Position numbers and translations under genes: made by a program
Shown: one piece after another, positions 9,931-21,036 of the stretch
How the letters are laid out: each line of letters begins with the position of its first letter
Position numbering within the stretch: the stretch's first letter is position 1
The notes under the pieces: generated by a model
The model's input: the letters and a program-made list of their open reading frames with translations, nothing else
What the model was told of the DNA's origin: nothing
Databases searched by the model: none
Assembly: GCA_036245525.1 (NCBI GenBank)
Contig: BTPG01000003.1
Location: forward strand, 163,519,607 to 163,583,606
Length of the DNA stretch: 64,000 bases
Direction of reading: 5' to 3'
From: Semisulcospira habei
Taxonomy: Eukaryota; Mollusca; Gastropoda; Semisulcospiridae

Positions 9931-10737
9931 ACAATTTACTGACATAACTGCAGGAAACGTGTTCACTGAGATGTAGTCGACGCAAATCCATCCAAGTAAA
10001 ACGGTTGGACAACTTCCATGAGACATCATCGTCAGGGACAGGAACAAAGCCAGTTGTCCACTAACGATATCATGGTCCAGTGTTTATTGACTCGCGATGG
10101 ACGAAAAGGAATTTGGTCAGACAAATACGTTGTTGTTAAGAAATCGCTGCGTCGAGATCGCCTTGCTTTGCTTGACATCTTGCAGTAAACCGAAGTTCCA
10201 AAAACTAAAGCTACCTCGTAATTTTCTCACGACTCGAAAGTACATACTGGCACAAGCTGGATATGTTACCAAGCGTTTTCTTCAAGCGTCGCAGAACAAC
10301 TTTATGTCATAGTTTGCTGATTGCTATAGTTTTCAAGAAAGCGTGTCTAATTTTGTTTATGTCGTCTTAGCAAAAAATGTGACATTTTGTTGGTGTATCA
10401 AGGGCTTGAAATATCGCGGCCGTTTTGCTTACGATACACCAGTTTGTTTTACTTTCGTTGTCTGACGACATATTAGTGAAACTGTGCCGTTGGCTGTGCT
10501 TGTAGCAAGAATTATGCTGAGCCACGTGCACTGGCAATTGGACCTGAAGGAAGTACGGCCCAGTAAACATTTGGAAGGTCCAATTAAGAGGACGGGATGG
10601 GATAATTTGGCACCCAATTTACTGTGTGGTCAACCATATAATTATTGTCTGCTTTGGCAATGACGGGGCTAATGCAACACTATGTGAAGAATCAGAAGAA
10701 CTAAAGTTAAACATTGTACGGATTTCAGGCATTCCGT
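9931..10737. other. Unassigned sequence
   Basis: No recognised gene or repeat. Short open frames (for example 10097-10312, plus strand) have no recognisable domain. No TTAA-bounded hairpin was seen. Confidence 0.4.
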
Positions 10738-10853
10738 AGATTCAATATCCTGTTGTTTTTTTTTTTTTGTGTTTTTTTTTTTTTTCACAAGCAGTGCAGG
10801 CACGTCCTAAGAAAGTCTGGTTGCTGTCGGGACGTCAAGCAATATACACCCAA
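10738..10853 (+). mobile_element. Retroposon 3' fragment
   Basis: Matches the minus strand of 4836-4960: TTCAATATCCTGTTG, T-rich stretch, CAAGCAGTGCAGGCACGTCC, GTCGGGACGTCAAGCAATAT. It lies immediately upstream of the CT-rich tract that precedes LINE A. Confidence 0.75.
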
Positions 10854-10889
10854 TCTCTCTCTCTCTCTCTTTCTATTTCTCTTTCTAGC
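10854..10889. repeat. CT-rich tract at LINE A 5' junction
   Basis: CTCT run degrading into TTTCTATTTCTCTTTCT. LINE A sequence, 5'-truncated within the reverse transcriptase, starts directly after it. Confidence 0.8.
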
Positions 10890-12095
10890 ACGTCTAACTG
10901 ATGTGTGGCTACGCTCAATAAATCAGGGCGAAATTACTGGCGCTGTATTTATTGACTTACGAAAAGCCTTTGATCTTGTGGACCATAAACTTCTACTTTC
11001 CAAGCTAAATGTGTATTTCGGTAGTTCGTTTGGCAATAAATGCATTTCTTCCTCAAATAACTACAGCCAGAAATCTCTTTACCACCATGGCACAACTCCA
11101 CTTTTCGCCTCATATCTTAGCGACAGACAGCAGCGCGTCATGGTCAATGGATCATACTCCTCAAGCGGATTAGTAACACGGGGAGTTCCCCAGGGTTCAG
11201 TCCTAGGGCCTCTTCTGTTTTGCCTTTTTATAAATGACCTGCCGCTACATTTGACTAGCAACAAAATTTCATGTGATCTATTCGCTGATGACGCCACAAT
11301 TCACACCCCGGACAAGAGTATTGATTCTTTAAATGGCCGTTTACAGCAGGGTTTGAGCGAAATTTCCACTTGGTGTTCAAACAATGAAATGATTTTAAAT
11401 CCTTCCAAAACGGAATGCATGACGATAGCAACCCGTCAGAAGCACCAGCTCAAGCCACTTACACTCAGCCTGAATATCCATAACGACATCGGTACACAGG
11501 TCACGGAACACCGATTACTTGGTGTAGTTGTTGATGACCAGATGAAGTGGCAATCGCACATAAATGCTGTATGTAAAACTGTTGCTAGAAATGTTTTTAT
11601 GCTTTCAAAGTTGAAGTACTTTATCAATGTTGATGCCCGCAAGTTATTGTACATGTCAACCCCCACATCGATTATGCGTCCACGATATGGGATGGCAGCG
11701 GTGACATACACTTGAAGAGGCTTAACTCCCTGCATCGGAGAGCAGCGAAACATATCCTGCCTGATTCAGCCCTGACAACTGACGAAAGACTTAAAAAACT
11801 GAAAATGCTACCTCTTAGCAAGCATCACCTCTTAAACAAGGGTGTGTTTATGTATAAAATCTGGAATGAGATTCACCCAGAATATCTTTGTAAGCTCTTT
11901 ACCAAGGCAAGTTCAGGTTATTCTACTTCAAGACGAAACTTTATTACACCTCGCCCCAGGATAGATCTATTTAAAACCAGTGTATCGTTCTCAGGCGTAT
12001 CTTTCTGGAACAAGCTGCCTACATGTATAACACACGCTAGCTCCCTCTCCTCTTTCAAGGAATGCCTCCTCAAGTACTTGTCTGCTGTTACATAA
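10890..12095 (+). pseudogene. LINE A reverse transcriptase C-terminal half
   Basis: Open from the CT tract to 11715. Motifs: GAVFIDLRKAFDLVDH (RT motif A Asp), GVPQGSVLGPLLF (motif B), LFADDA (motif C), then the thumb. A frameshift near 11660-11670 moves the rest into the frame of 11712-12095, which carries the conserved end RIDLFKTSVSFSG and FWNKLP, homologous to the LINE B C-terminus. It lacks endonuclease and the RT N-terminus, and the segment 11013-11090 between motifs A and B looks rearranged compared with LINE B. Inactive. Confidence 0.87.
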
Positions 12096-12575
12096 TCTAC
12101 CACAAGTATCCGTATCAAACATGTGCTTATCGTATAATCAGTGCATGCTGCCGTATGGTTTGTCCATACTAATAATAATCGCCTAATTACATAATTCAAG
12201 TCTCTATTATAATCTAAATAATTTTTGCTGCCTGAAGTGAATTTTCACTATTGATCCAAATGATTTGCTTCGTATATAGGTCAAGTTATCATTAGCGCGT
12301 GTCTGTGTGTGCGCGCGAGCGTGTATGTGTGTGCGCGCGTTTCATGTACTTTATGTTTTCGTTTGTTTTTGTATGACCGAATGAATGAATGAATTTTGTT
12401 TAATGTCCTTTCATGTGTAATGTCTCCTAATTTTTCTTTGTGTAATTTGGTACTATTAGTATTACAATTATTATCCTGTGTTTGTAGAGTAGCAACGGCA
12501 AGTATGAAAAATGGCACACGTGCTAATTACTTCATCCGTTGAGAAATAAAGTTTCATTTCATTTCATTTCATTTC

Positions 12576-12580
<5 letters not shown>
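12096..12580 (+). other. LINE A 3' UTR
   Basis: Non-coding LINE tail with a GTGTGT/GCGCGC tract at 12300-12345, a GTAGCAACGGCAAG motif at 12486, AATAAA at 12545 and the TTTCA-repeat tail. The same motif order is seen in LINE B and LINE C tails. Confidence 0.75.

Positions 12581-12640
<60 letters not shown>
12580..12640. repeat. (CT)n microsatellite between LINE A and LINE B
   Basis: Pure CT, about 30 units. It directly follows the LINE A tail and directly precedes coding sequence of LINE B ORF1, so both elements meet this array. Confidence 0.97.
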
Positions 12641-12641
<1 letters not shown>

Positions 12642-12643
<2 letters not shown>

Positions 12644-13790
12644 ATCCCGACCATCTTCAGATACCGACAAAGCCACTGACCTTTCTGCACTCCGAAACCT
12701 AAAGCCCGGCACCCAGACGCTACTTCTCGGCGATTCGATACTACGTGGCCTTCATGGAGACCTGATGTCTGTCACTGGCACAGACAAAGCGCAGGTCGTG
12801 TCAGTGTCAGGCCTCGACAGAGCCGGCATCCTCCAGCACCTTCACGATGCCGACCCCACGAATGCAGTCACCACAGTCGTCATGCATGTCGGCATCAATG
12901 ACTGTAAGCGTGGGTTCGTCATCGGCAAGAAGGGCTGGAAGGATGTGATTTCTGCTGCCAGACGAGTCTTCCCCAAGGCAGAAATCTTCATCTCATCCAT
13001 CCTGCCCACGATCAACGAACGTCAGCAGCCGGATCCATGCGTCACAGACACCAACCTTTGTCTCAGGGAGGTGTGCCACTCGCTGAAGGTAAACTTTATT
13101 GACAACGACCAAGTGTTCTACACAAGGACCGGCGAGGTAAAGAGCGGTTGGTTTAGAGACGCCATCCATCCGAACAAGCGGGGCACCAGTGCTCTCGCTG
13201 TAAACATCAAGCGGGCGTACTCTGGCCGTACCTACAACATCGTAACCCGCCCCACTGAGGCTAGACACCAAAACCCACACCGCCACGGACAGCTAAATGT
13301 ACCCGGGCATGGCGGTAAAAACGGGCATCCCGGCCCTAGAGACCAGGGGCCTCAACACAGTCAGCGCCCTCAGCACGCAGCCAGTTCAAGCTTGGCGCCC
13401 CGATTCCGCGAGGAGCAGGCTGTGACGAAAGTCTTCAGAATGGCGCCCAGATTCCACCAAGAGCAGGCTATTGCAAAAGACTCTAGTCAGCACGATCCGA
13501 ACCATGCTGACCGTACACCAGCGCCGTTTGCGTATGGCGGTAGATCAAAGGCCGGGGCTGCTCCAGAACACAAGCCACAGCAGCCCGGCTATGATAGCAC
13601 ATCAACACTCATGGGCGCCCCTTCCTACATGGCAGGCGGTCGACCTGTGTACCCCTACCCGTACCCCAAACCCCCAACTTTCCCCTATCCCCCGCCGCCC
13701 CCACCCCCTGGAGTGCCGCAGCTTAGTGAGAGTGACTGTGCCGCCTTGTTTTCGCTTCTTCAAAAGTTCAGGCCACGCGCCGGAAATTAG
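12642..13790 (+). CDS. LINE B ORF1: SGNH-hydrolase (esterase) domain protein, 5' partial
   Basis: The frame is open from the CT array; the first ATG is at 12765, but conserved sequence starts earlier. LLLGDSILRG (12720-12749) is SGNH block I with the nucleophile Ser, upstream of that ATG, so the true start lies upstream or was truncated. Block III is seen as GINDCKRG. The C-terminal block has DAIHPNKRG, giving the Asp-x-x-His pair. After about residue 180 comes a low-complexity basic, Gln/Pro-rich tail ending in a poly-proline segment (PYPYPKPP, then PPPPPPP). Catalytic residues look intact. Role inferred from the family: ORF1 of CR1-like elements, possibly acting in RNP or membrane/lipid interaction. 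No RNA-binding zinc knuckle was seen in the preserved part. Confidence 0.85.
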
Positions 13791-14334
13791 GACACGCGTG
13801 ATAGCCATTTCGACATTCTTTGATAAAGTCCCACTGTGCGCGTTTTGTGGACCAATTATTGACAGTAATTTCCAATCTGCTATTATCATTTCCCGATTTA
13901 AATATACTTTTTTCACTTAGCGATTTTTAAAAATATTATACTTGTACCATTTTCTTAGACTTTAAATTTGTTTGTTTTTCTTTCTTCTTATTTTTAAGTC
14001 GTCAAATTAGCTTTGTGTATTATGAACTTTGTCGCAGGTGAACGTGCATAGTTCCTTGACAAGTCATTTTTCATTTGTTTTCTTTTATAGTTGCTGACTT
14101 TTTTATTTTTTGTTGACATAACCAAGCAAGAAAACCGTAAACATTCTGCTGAACCTAGACTAAGCGCGTGATAAACATTGTGTTTCTTTGCCGTGTATTC
14201 TTTTATTGAGCTTATTTCAAGCATTCTATAGATATTGATATTAGTTGATTTTTATTTTTTATTTTTTTGGATTATTTTTTGTGACCATATTAATTTTGTA
14301 TTATATTTTTCGTTACATTTGTGTTTTTACCGAC
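13791..14334 (+). other. LINE B inter-ORF region
   Basis: T-rich non-coding spacer of about 540 bp between ORF1 and the preferred ORF2 start. No conserved motif was recognised. The frame of ORF2 is open from 14245 but the 30 residues before 14335 are a hydrophobic T-rich translation. Confidence 0.5.
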
Positions 14335-17175
14335 ATGCAAAATCGTAATCTAAATACTGTTCCGAAACGAACAGACGAACTGAGAATTGGCCATCTTAAC
14401 ATATACCATCTAGTTAACAAGGTACCCGATTTATCTGTGTTCCTAAACACGCCCTTACATTTTCATATTTTTGGTGTGTCCGAGTCGAGGCTTAAAAGTT
14501 CAATAAGGGATAACTCCATTTCTGTCCCAAATTTCTCAGTACTCCGCAGAGATGCCTCAAGCCCACAACACACTGGACTAGCTGTATATATACATAATTC
14601 AATACTTGGTAACGTCAAACGGCGACAAGACTTAGAGTCAGCTCAAGTGGAAAGCTTGTGGGTAGAAGTGAAGACATCTAAATCACTCCCCGTCCTCATT
14701 GGCTTTATTTATAGAAATCCCGCAGCCAGCTGGGACTGGTATGATGACTTCGTAGCAATGATGGATAGCGTAAATCAAAATAAAGCTGACGTTGTTCTTT
14801 TGGGCGATTTTAATATTGATCTTTCTAAATCTAAAGGGTCCAATGCTGCATGGGCGTCAACAACAGCACTATTCGGTTTAGAACAGTTAATTAAAACCCC
14901 CACTAGAACCACATGTACATCTTCAACCCTGATTGATCATATTTATGTGACAAATGATGATAAAATATCAAATGTACATGTTCCCTCCTTAGCTGTCAGT
15001 GACCATAACCCAGTATGTTGCACAGTCTCCATGAAACTAGACAAAGAGAACAAAAAGAGACATAAAACAATTAAATATCGTTCTTTCAAAACATTTAATA
15101 ACGGCGACTTTCTGCGGGATCTGCGCAATACTCCTTTCAGGGACGTGTATAACCACACTTCTCCTGACAGTGCCCTGTCGTACTGGATGGATCTATTCCT
15201 TGGAGTCCTAGATAAGCATGCGCCCATACGAGAAAAACGAGTTAAGCACTCTACCCTGCCACCCTGGTTAACAGTAGATGTCAAACAGGCCATGTCATTT
15301 AGAGACAAACTTAAGAAAGAAAAACAGTTTGATGAATATAAGAAACAACGAAATCGTGTTAAATACTTAGTGAGAGCGTCAAAAAAACTGTTCTTCCAGG
15401 AAATGATTAGGGACAAAAAAGATACAGCATCGGTGTGGAAAGCCCTGAATGTTATAACAAAGGGTAAATCAGCCCCTGAAATACCATCCCATTTGTCAGC
15501 TGATATATTAAATAAGCACTTCCTATCGACAGCTGAAACACTTGCTCAGTCAGCTGCAAGTAGTAACGCAGAGTACCAAGTTCCTAGTGTACTGGAAAAA
15601 TACTGTGAGGCCAAAAATATACTGCAGACATTCATCATTCCTGATATTACCGTCGCTGAAGTCGGCAAATTCATCTCTAGCATGCCGAACAAAAAGTCCA
15701 CCGGGATGGATGGTATAGACAACAAAATTCTGAAAATGTCACTACCATATACGGTAGAGGCACTCACTTATATCTTTAACCTCTGTATAAAACACAGCAC
15801 GTTTCCAACTATTTTCAAAGAGGCCAAGGTAATTCCAATCCCTAAATCAAAAGATCTTGAAGATGTCAATAACTACCGTCCTATCTCACTTTTGTCGGCC
15901 CTGTCAAAGCCCCTTGAAAAACACATACAAAAACACCTCCTCGATTTTCTAGAAAAGGGCAATTTCATAAATATTCATCAGTCCGGCTTTAGACCGAAAC
16001 ACTCATGTCAGTCAGCACTGGCACACATTGTAGACAGCTGGCTGGAATCAATAAATAAAAACCTGATGTCTGGAGCTGTTTTCTTAGACCTACAAAAAGC
16101 ATTTGATCTTGTCGACCATGACATTCTCTTAAAGAAGCTAGCAGCATACCATATAAGTGAAACTGCCATAGCATTTTTTAGATCATACCTAAAAGACAGA
16201 AAACAAAAGGTATATACTAATGGAAAATACTCTAAACAAGGACAAGTTAACTACGGTGTCCCCCAGGGGTCGATCTTGGGACCTCTTCTATTTATAATAT
16301 TCATTAATGATTTGCCTTTGCATATTACTAACACTGATGTTAATTGCAATCTGTTTGCGGACGATACGAGCCTCCATGTTTCGGGTAAAAAAACAGCTGA
16401 CATTAACATTAGCTTACAAAGTAGTCTCAGCGAGGTTTCCGACTGGTGTAGAGAGAATCATATGGTTCTTCATCCAGGAAAAACAAAGAGTATTTTAATC
16501 ACTACACGACAAAAACACCAACGCCGACCACAGCCGTTACATTTACAACTGAACGCTAAACCGATAGAACAAGTCACAGAGCGTAAATTCTTGGGAATAC
16601 ACGTTGACGAACAATTATGTTGGGAGACGCATATAAATACAGTCTGTAAAACCATTGCTAAAAACACTTTCCTGTTGTCCCAGCTTAGACAAGTAACGGA
16701 TACACATACTCGTAAACTGTTTTTTCATTCCCATATCAAGTCTCACGTTGATTATGTCTCCACAGTGTGGGACGGTTGTAGTGATGTTCACATGAACAGG
16801 TTAAACTCTATATATAAAAGAGCTGTCAAAATGATAGATACGCGGCCCATTCCTACCATAGACAAATTTAGACATCTAAACATTCTCGGCCTGCGTCAAC
16901 AACTTAAGTTCAACAAATGCATCCTCGTGCACAAGATATTAAATAACATGACACCGCAGTATCTAACCACCAAATTTGTGCCACAGCAAGAACGCGAACG
17001 GTCCTCAAGGAACAATACTTTACCCCTACCTCTGCCTAGAATTGACCTCTTTAAAACTAGTTTATCCTTTTCTGGACCGTTTGTATGGAACACTATTCCT
17101 GCACATTTGAAGACTATAGCCTCACTTGGAATGTTTAAAACGAAACTTTTCGATTACCTGATGAGCCAAACATAA
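14335..17175 (+). CDS. LINE B ORF2: endonuclease-reverse transcriptase
   Basis: 946 residues from ATG 14335; an in-frame ATG at 14245 would add 30 low-complexity residues and is less likely. N-terminal AP-like endonuclease (about residues 12-230): RIGHLNIYHL, VSESRL, GDFNIDL and SDHNPV carry the expected Asn, Glu, Asp-Asn and Asp-His positions. A linker follows. RT (about residues 430-760) shows STGMDGIDN, YRPISLLSALSKPLEK, QSGFRPKHS, GAVFLDLQKAFDLVDH, GVPQGSILGPLLF and LFADDTSLHV with both Asp of FADD. The C-terminal domain ends with RIDLFKTSLSFSGPFVWN, shared with LINEs A and C. No stop or frameshift. Expected role: nick target DNA and reverse transcribe the element RNA. Clade CR1/L2/Jockey group, not resolved by eye. 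Confidence 0.92.
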   Translation: MQNRNLNTVPKRTDELRIGHLNIYHLVNKVPDLSVFLNTPLHFHIFGVSESRLKSSIRDNSISVPNFSVLRRDASSPQHTGLAVYIHNSILGNVKRRQDLESAQVESLWVEVKTSKSLPVLIGFIYRNPAASWDWYDDFVAMMDSVNQNKADVVLLGDFNIDLSKSKGSNAAWASTTALFGLEQLIKTPTRTTCTSSTLIDHIYVTNDDKISNVHVPSLAVSDHNPVCCTVSMKLDKENKKRHKTIKYRSFKTFNNGDFLRDLRNTPFRDVYNHTSPDSALSYWMDLFLGVLDKHAPIREKRVKHSTLPPWLTVDVKQAMSFRDKLKKEKQFDEYKKQRNRVKYLVRASKKLFFQEMIRDKKDTASVWKALNVITKGKSAPEIPSHLSADILNKHFLSTAETLAQSAASSNAEYQVPSVLEKYCEAKNILQTFIIPDITVAEVGKFISSMPNKKSTGMDGIDNKILKMSLPYTVEALTYIFNLCIKHSTFPTIFKEAKVIPIPKSKDLEDVNNYRPISLLSALSKPLEKHIQKHLLDFLEKGNFINIHQSGFRPKHSCQSALAHIVDSWLESINKNLMSGAVFLDLQKAFDLVDHDILLKKLAAYHISETAIAFFRSYLKDRKQKVYTNGKYSKQGQVNYGVPQGSILGPLLFIIFINDLPLHITNTDVNCNLFADDTSLHVSGKKTADINISLQSSLSEVSDWCRENHMVLHPGKTKSILITTRQKHQRRPQPLHLQLNAKPIEQVTERKFLGIHVDEQLCWETHINTVCKTIAKNTFLLSQLRQVTDTHTRKLFFHSHIKSHVDYVSTVWDGCSDVHMNRLNSIYKRAVKMIDTRPIPTIDKFRHLNILGLRQQLKFNKCILVHKILNNMTPQYLTTKFVPQQERERSSRNNTLPLPLPRIDLFKTSLSFSGPFVWNTIPAHLKTIASLGMFKTKLFDYLMSQT

Positions 17176-17694
<519 letters not shown>

Positions 17695-18101
17695 TACTGA
17701 GAAACAGTCTTATGGACATGATCTATTCTACACTTAAAAAAAAAAAAAAAACTCAGGTGCATATTTGTGGAATTTATGTTCCTTCTGATCTCAGAGCACG
17801 ATTTTTTTTCCACCATTGTTGTTGATGGAGGAAAACACAAATTTGAAATAATTTGCTTCCTTTGCAACAAATACAAAAGGACCCGCATTCTATTTATTGC
17901 TATTTCTAAAGTTTGTTGTCAGATAGGGAGATATTCTATAGAAATAATTGCCATTGTCTTCAAATAAACCACACTTTCTGCTTGTATTATTTCAAAGGCA
18001 ATATCATAGGCAGACAAAAAAAAATTTACTTTTTTATATTTGAGAGAGCAAGGAGATTTGAAGAGATGTCTTCATTCGTTAAAAATAGCAATATTACTAT
18101 A

Positions 18102-18104
<3 letters not shown>
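17695..18104. other. Unassigned AT-rich sequence
   Basis: No gene or known repeat recognised between LINE B's CT array and the AAT microsatellite. Confidence 0.4.

Positions 18105-18187
<83 letters not shown>
18103..18187. repeat. (AAT)n microsatellite
   Basis: About 28 AAT units. The Asn- or Leu-run frames across it are artefacts. Confidence 0.97.
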
Positions 18188-18189
<2 letters not shown>

Positions 18190-18305
18190 TATAAAAACCG
18201 CTTAAGTCGAACATCTCTGTGAAAAATTTAGAATGACGGATAAGTCGAACAAAAAAAAAAACCCCAACCATTTCATGTTCGATTTAAGCATCGTCGACTG
18301 TATAT
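18188..18305. mobile_element. Possible mariner/Tc1-type MITE remnant
   Basis: Left part has CGCTTAAGTCGAACAT, right part has ATGTTCGATTTAAGCATCG followed by TCGACTGTATA: an inverted pair about 90 bp apart. The right end in reverse reads TACAGTCGACGATGCTTAAA, resembling ends of TA-inserting pogo/Tigger-like elements. The left terminus is lost at the AAT array. Confidence 0.45.
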
Positions 18306-18393
18306 ATAATCTTAAAAAAATATATATATATAAAATAAATAAATAAAAATAAATAAAATAAAATAAAACAACAACACCCCACCATGTCAAGTA

Positions 18394-18436
18394 GGAGTCA
18401 TCGCGATCAAAAGCGCTACCGACAGCCAAATGGTTA
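18394..18436. mobile_element. H3 right half only
   Basis: TCATCGCGATCAAAAGCGCT, then ACCGACAGCCAAATGGTTAA. Only one hairpin arm and the right TTAA end survive. Confidence 0.7.
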
Positions 18437-18801
18437 ATGCACAGAAACCTAGAATGTATATTTGAGATTTCCCTCTGACGACTACCTGGCTTTTAATGAG
18501 ATCGGATATAGGCCCGGCATAACAGCGAAACAGTGGCTACATTCCCAAGTCCGTCTGAGTGCGTGAAGCTGTATAATGTGTCTATCATGATGCCACGATA
18601 GCTTAGAGACACCGTCCGTTGAAGCCTGTGTGTTGATGCCCAATGGCTCAAGGGTACTAATCAAACCGTACCTTTGCCGCGACAGACCTGAGTGTTGTGA
18701 AGGCTTATTTTCTGAAACAGCGACCTCATTCAGTTCTGATTTGCTGCTTTTACGCGACAAGTGCTCAAAACGAACTGTAAAAATATTAGCATTATGCATG
18801 T
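18437..18801. other. Unassigned sequence
   Basis: No gene or named repeat seen. The open frames on both strands lack recognisable domains. Confidence 0.4.
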
Positions 18802-18937
18802 TTAACCCATTTAACCCCTCGGCTGTATTTCCCAGATTTTGGAGGTGTCACTTCAGGTGCCAAGCTAATCAGGCACTACTCTTGAATTACCCATTGACCC
18901 ATCCTCTGCCGTAGAGCGTCGGGGCTACATGGGTTAA
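18802..18937. mobile_element. H1c TTAA element with one arm deleted
   Basis: TTAACCCATTTAACCCC on the left, GGCTACATGGGTTAA on the right. Only the right hairpin arm is present (GTGCCAAGCTAATCAGGCAC, then TACTCTTGAATTACCCAT). Its terminal TTAA (18934-18937) is also the first TTAA of the next element. Confidence 0.75.
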
Positions 18938-19013
18938 CTCATTCAAGACGTGGCGCCTCCGGATACGCGGCTTACACCGCGTATACGGAGGCGGCACGTC
19001 TCGAATGAATTAA
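18934..19013. mobile_element. H4 TTAA hairpin element
   Basis: 80 bp from TTAA to TTAA. It is almost entirely palindromic: TTAACTCATTCAAGACGTGG, GGATACGCGG, and back to GACGTCTCGAATGAATTAA-like sequence. Shares its left TTAA with the preceding H1c element. Confidence 0.85.
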
Positions 19014-19246
19014 GATGACGCAATGTGGTTTTGTCATGCGTATATTGTGTAATAGTAACCGATCGTGCCAGTCTTGAACTGCGTACAGTTAGTATTATGT
19101 GTGCTTACTGTTATCTGTGCAGTCGGCTCTGGATCGCAAATTTAAAATAGCAGACACTCACACGACTGTTTTACCAGACACTGTATGCATCTGCACGCTA
19201 GACAATTCAGTACATTTTAACCCCATTGTACCGCCTGTTTTGGTCG

Positions 19247-19774
19247 TTAATCCCTTCACTGCCAGTGGACTCGATCAGACTGCGTACCGGCCACAACAGA
19301 CTGAACGCTCACATGAACAGAAAGCTGAAGCTGGCGCCATCACCAACCTGCGCCTGTGGTCAGGAAGACCAAACAGCGGAACATATTCTCCAGAGATGCC
19401 CCTACTGGACGATAAAAGAAAAGAAGTGTGGCCGTCGCCAACTCCACTGAAGACCAAACTCTACGGCAGTCGAGAAGACCTGGAGAGAGCGACGTCATTC
19501 AGCGCCGGTGCTGGACTGACCGACCGTACAGCCCACTGCGAACGACAAGAAGAAGAAGAAGACTGCCAGTGGACGCAGATTGCGTTTTTTTTTTAAATTC
19601 ATAGTAAATTTACGGCTAAAGATCCCCAGCCGTTAAAGAAATATGGATACAAGTAGTTTTACCTTGAGGCTTAGACTCTCGTGAGTCCGCCATGCAGTTG
19701 TGGGTTCTCATGAGGAGCTATATACCTCTTGCAGTTGGGTGGTTTTCAATTTTTCTCGGCAGTAAGGGGGTTAA
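19247..19774 (-). mobile_element. H2 TTAA element split by a LINE fragment
   Basis: Boundaries TTAA 19247-19250 and 19771-19774. Minus orientation: the left end corresponds to the GGCAGTGAAGGGATTAA terminus, the right end is CTCGGCAGTAAGGGGGTTAA-like. A 291-bp LINE fragment plus a 13-bp duplication interrupts it; subtracting these leaves about 224 bp, the usual family size. The hairpin is reduced (about 19688-19730). Confidence 0.78.
19271..19561 (+). mobile_element. LINE 3' fragment nested in H2 element
   Basis: Exact 13-bp target duplication ACTGCCAGTGGAC at 19258-19270 and 19562-19574. The insert starts in coding sequence (SIRLRTGHNRLNAHMNRKLK), has a zinc-binding-like CACG..H..C pattern (TCACGQEDQTAEHILQRCP) and ends in AAG repeats. 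This resembles the C-terminus of RNase H-bearing I/Jockey/R1-group LINEs. It is not the same family as LINEs A-D. Confidence 0.85.
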
Positions 19775-20055
19775 GAAAGAAGAGAACAAAGACAAACCCA
19801 ACTACAACATCAACATCAGCAACAATAACAACAACCCACTTACTATGAACAACGCATTTCCGTGTTTTATGTATTTGTTAACATTTGTTGACATTTGTTC
19901 ACATCATTACTTGTATTGCTTGTATTGTCGTGCGTAACCGACATAATGGCTTTCTACATATGGTGAGGTAGCAGCCGATAGTGCTTCTGAACTGGACCCG
20001 CCAGCATTTCTCAATCTGAAAATGTATGGAATATAAACAGACCGATCTACGCCAA
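19775..20055. other. Unassigned sequence
   Basis: AAC-rich stretch, no supported feature. Confidence 0.4.
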
Positions 20056-20122
20056 GTAAGAGGCGTGGATTCTCATGGACCCCTGCAATTGCAGGGGCTC
20101 ATGAGCATGTATGCCACTTGCC
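20056..20122. mobile_element. H2 hairpin core, ends unclear
   Basis: AAGTAAGAGGCGTGGATTCT, apex CCTGCAATTGCAGG, return arm GGGCTCATGAGCATGTATGC. No clear TTAA termini nearby. Confidence 0.7.
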
Positions 20123-20576
20123 GCATCTACTGAGGCTGTATGACTGTCTTAATTACTGTAATGTGTTTACCTTACAATTAGCGGAAAAATTGTCACTGCC
20201 ACGCATAGCTGAGTGCTCAGCACCATGGAGCCGGTATACGATACAATGTACAACAGAACCTGCCGCTTTGAGCGACCTTCACGTATAAGAGATCACCTGT
20301 CATTGCTGACCATCATTTAGGTGGCTGCTCAGTGCGCAAAGGGCATCCAGACTTTGACTGAGAGAGCACATATCTTTAAGACTATTTTTATTCTTGTAGA
20401 AAAGGTGGTTGGTCAAAATAGGTTTTACTGCACAATTCACTGTACCAAGTCTACTTCACTGGCGTGTGATGATTGATGTATTCGCGGTGAACGCCTTTTA
20501 ATGAGCAACTCACTTCACTGCTTTAGAGCTGCAGAAACACATGTGAAACTCATCACGGTCAAACGCGCACAATAAG
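20123..20576. other. Unassigned sequence
   Basis: No supported gene, RNA or repeat. Confidence 0.4.
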
Positions 20577-20700
20577 TACGCACGCACGCGCGCACGCGCG
20601 CGCGCACACACACACAAACGCACACGCACGCACGCACGCACACACACACACACACGCACATACACACACACACGCGCGCGCATGCACACGCACGCACACC
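20577..20700. repeat. CA/CG mixed microsatellite
   Basis: Imperfect ACGC, CACA and GCGC units followed by a C-run; alternating purine-pyrimidine throughout, a potential Z-DNA tract. Confidence 0.9.
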
Positions 20701-20857
20701 CCTCCCCCCCCCCCTCTCAATCGCCCCCTAAGCGAGGGCACCGACTTCAGGACTAATGTTTAGCAACTAACGCCATTAGACCCGTAAACTGCAAGCACAC
20801 CTGATAGGTCTTACATTATTTAATCATGCATAGTGCAAATTATGGATAACTGATATA

Positions 20858-21036
20858 TTATTTTATATTGAGCAACATTTTGCTTGATATAGTGCCGATA
20901 ACACGTATATGTGATTACGAGACCCGAATCAAAAAGTCCGAGTCGTAAAACGAGGACATTTGATTCGAGTCACGTAATCACATTTGTCAGTGTATCGGCA
21001 CTGTATCAAACAAAACTGTAGCTCAATATAATTTAT
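20858..21036. repeat. Long unique palindrome, arms about 80 bp
   Basis: Outer arms TATATTGAGC and GCTCAATATA; inner pairs ATAGTGCCGATAACAC with GTGTATCGGCACTG-type complement, and GTGATTACGAGACCCGAATC with GATTCGAGTCACGTAATCAC. About 80-85% arm identity. No TTAA ends; unrelated to H1-H6. It may be a foldback MITE of another superfamily. Confidence 0.82.

Larger units (their letters stand above)
10890..12580 (+). mobile_element. LINE A, 5'-truncated CR1/L2/Jockey-type
   Basis: 5'-truncated within RT and ending at a 3' tail AGAAATAAAG followed by TTTCA repeats (12551-12580), then a pure (CT)n. The 3' UTR shares GTAGCAACGGCAAG with LINE B (17490) and a close form with LINE C. Length about 1.7 kb. 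Clade placement is uncertain. Confidence 0.85.

Noticed and set aside
10097..10312. 71-residue basic ORF as small gene
   Set aside because: No homology recognised, no supporting signals; length is expected by chance.
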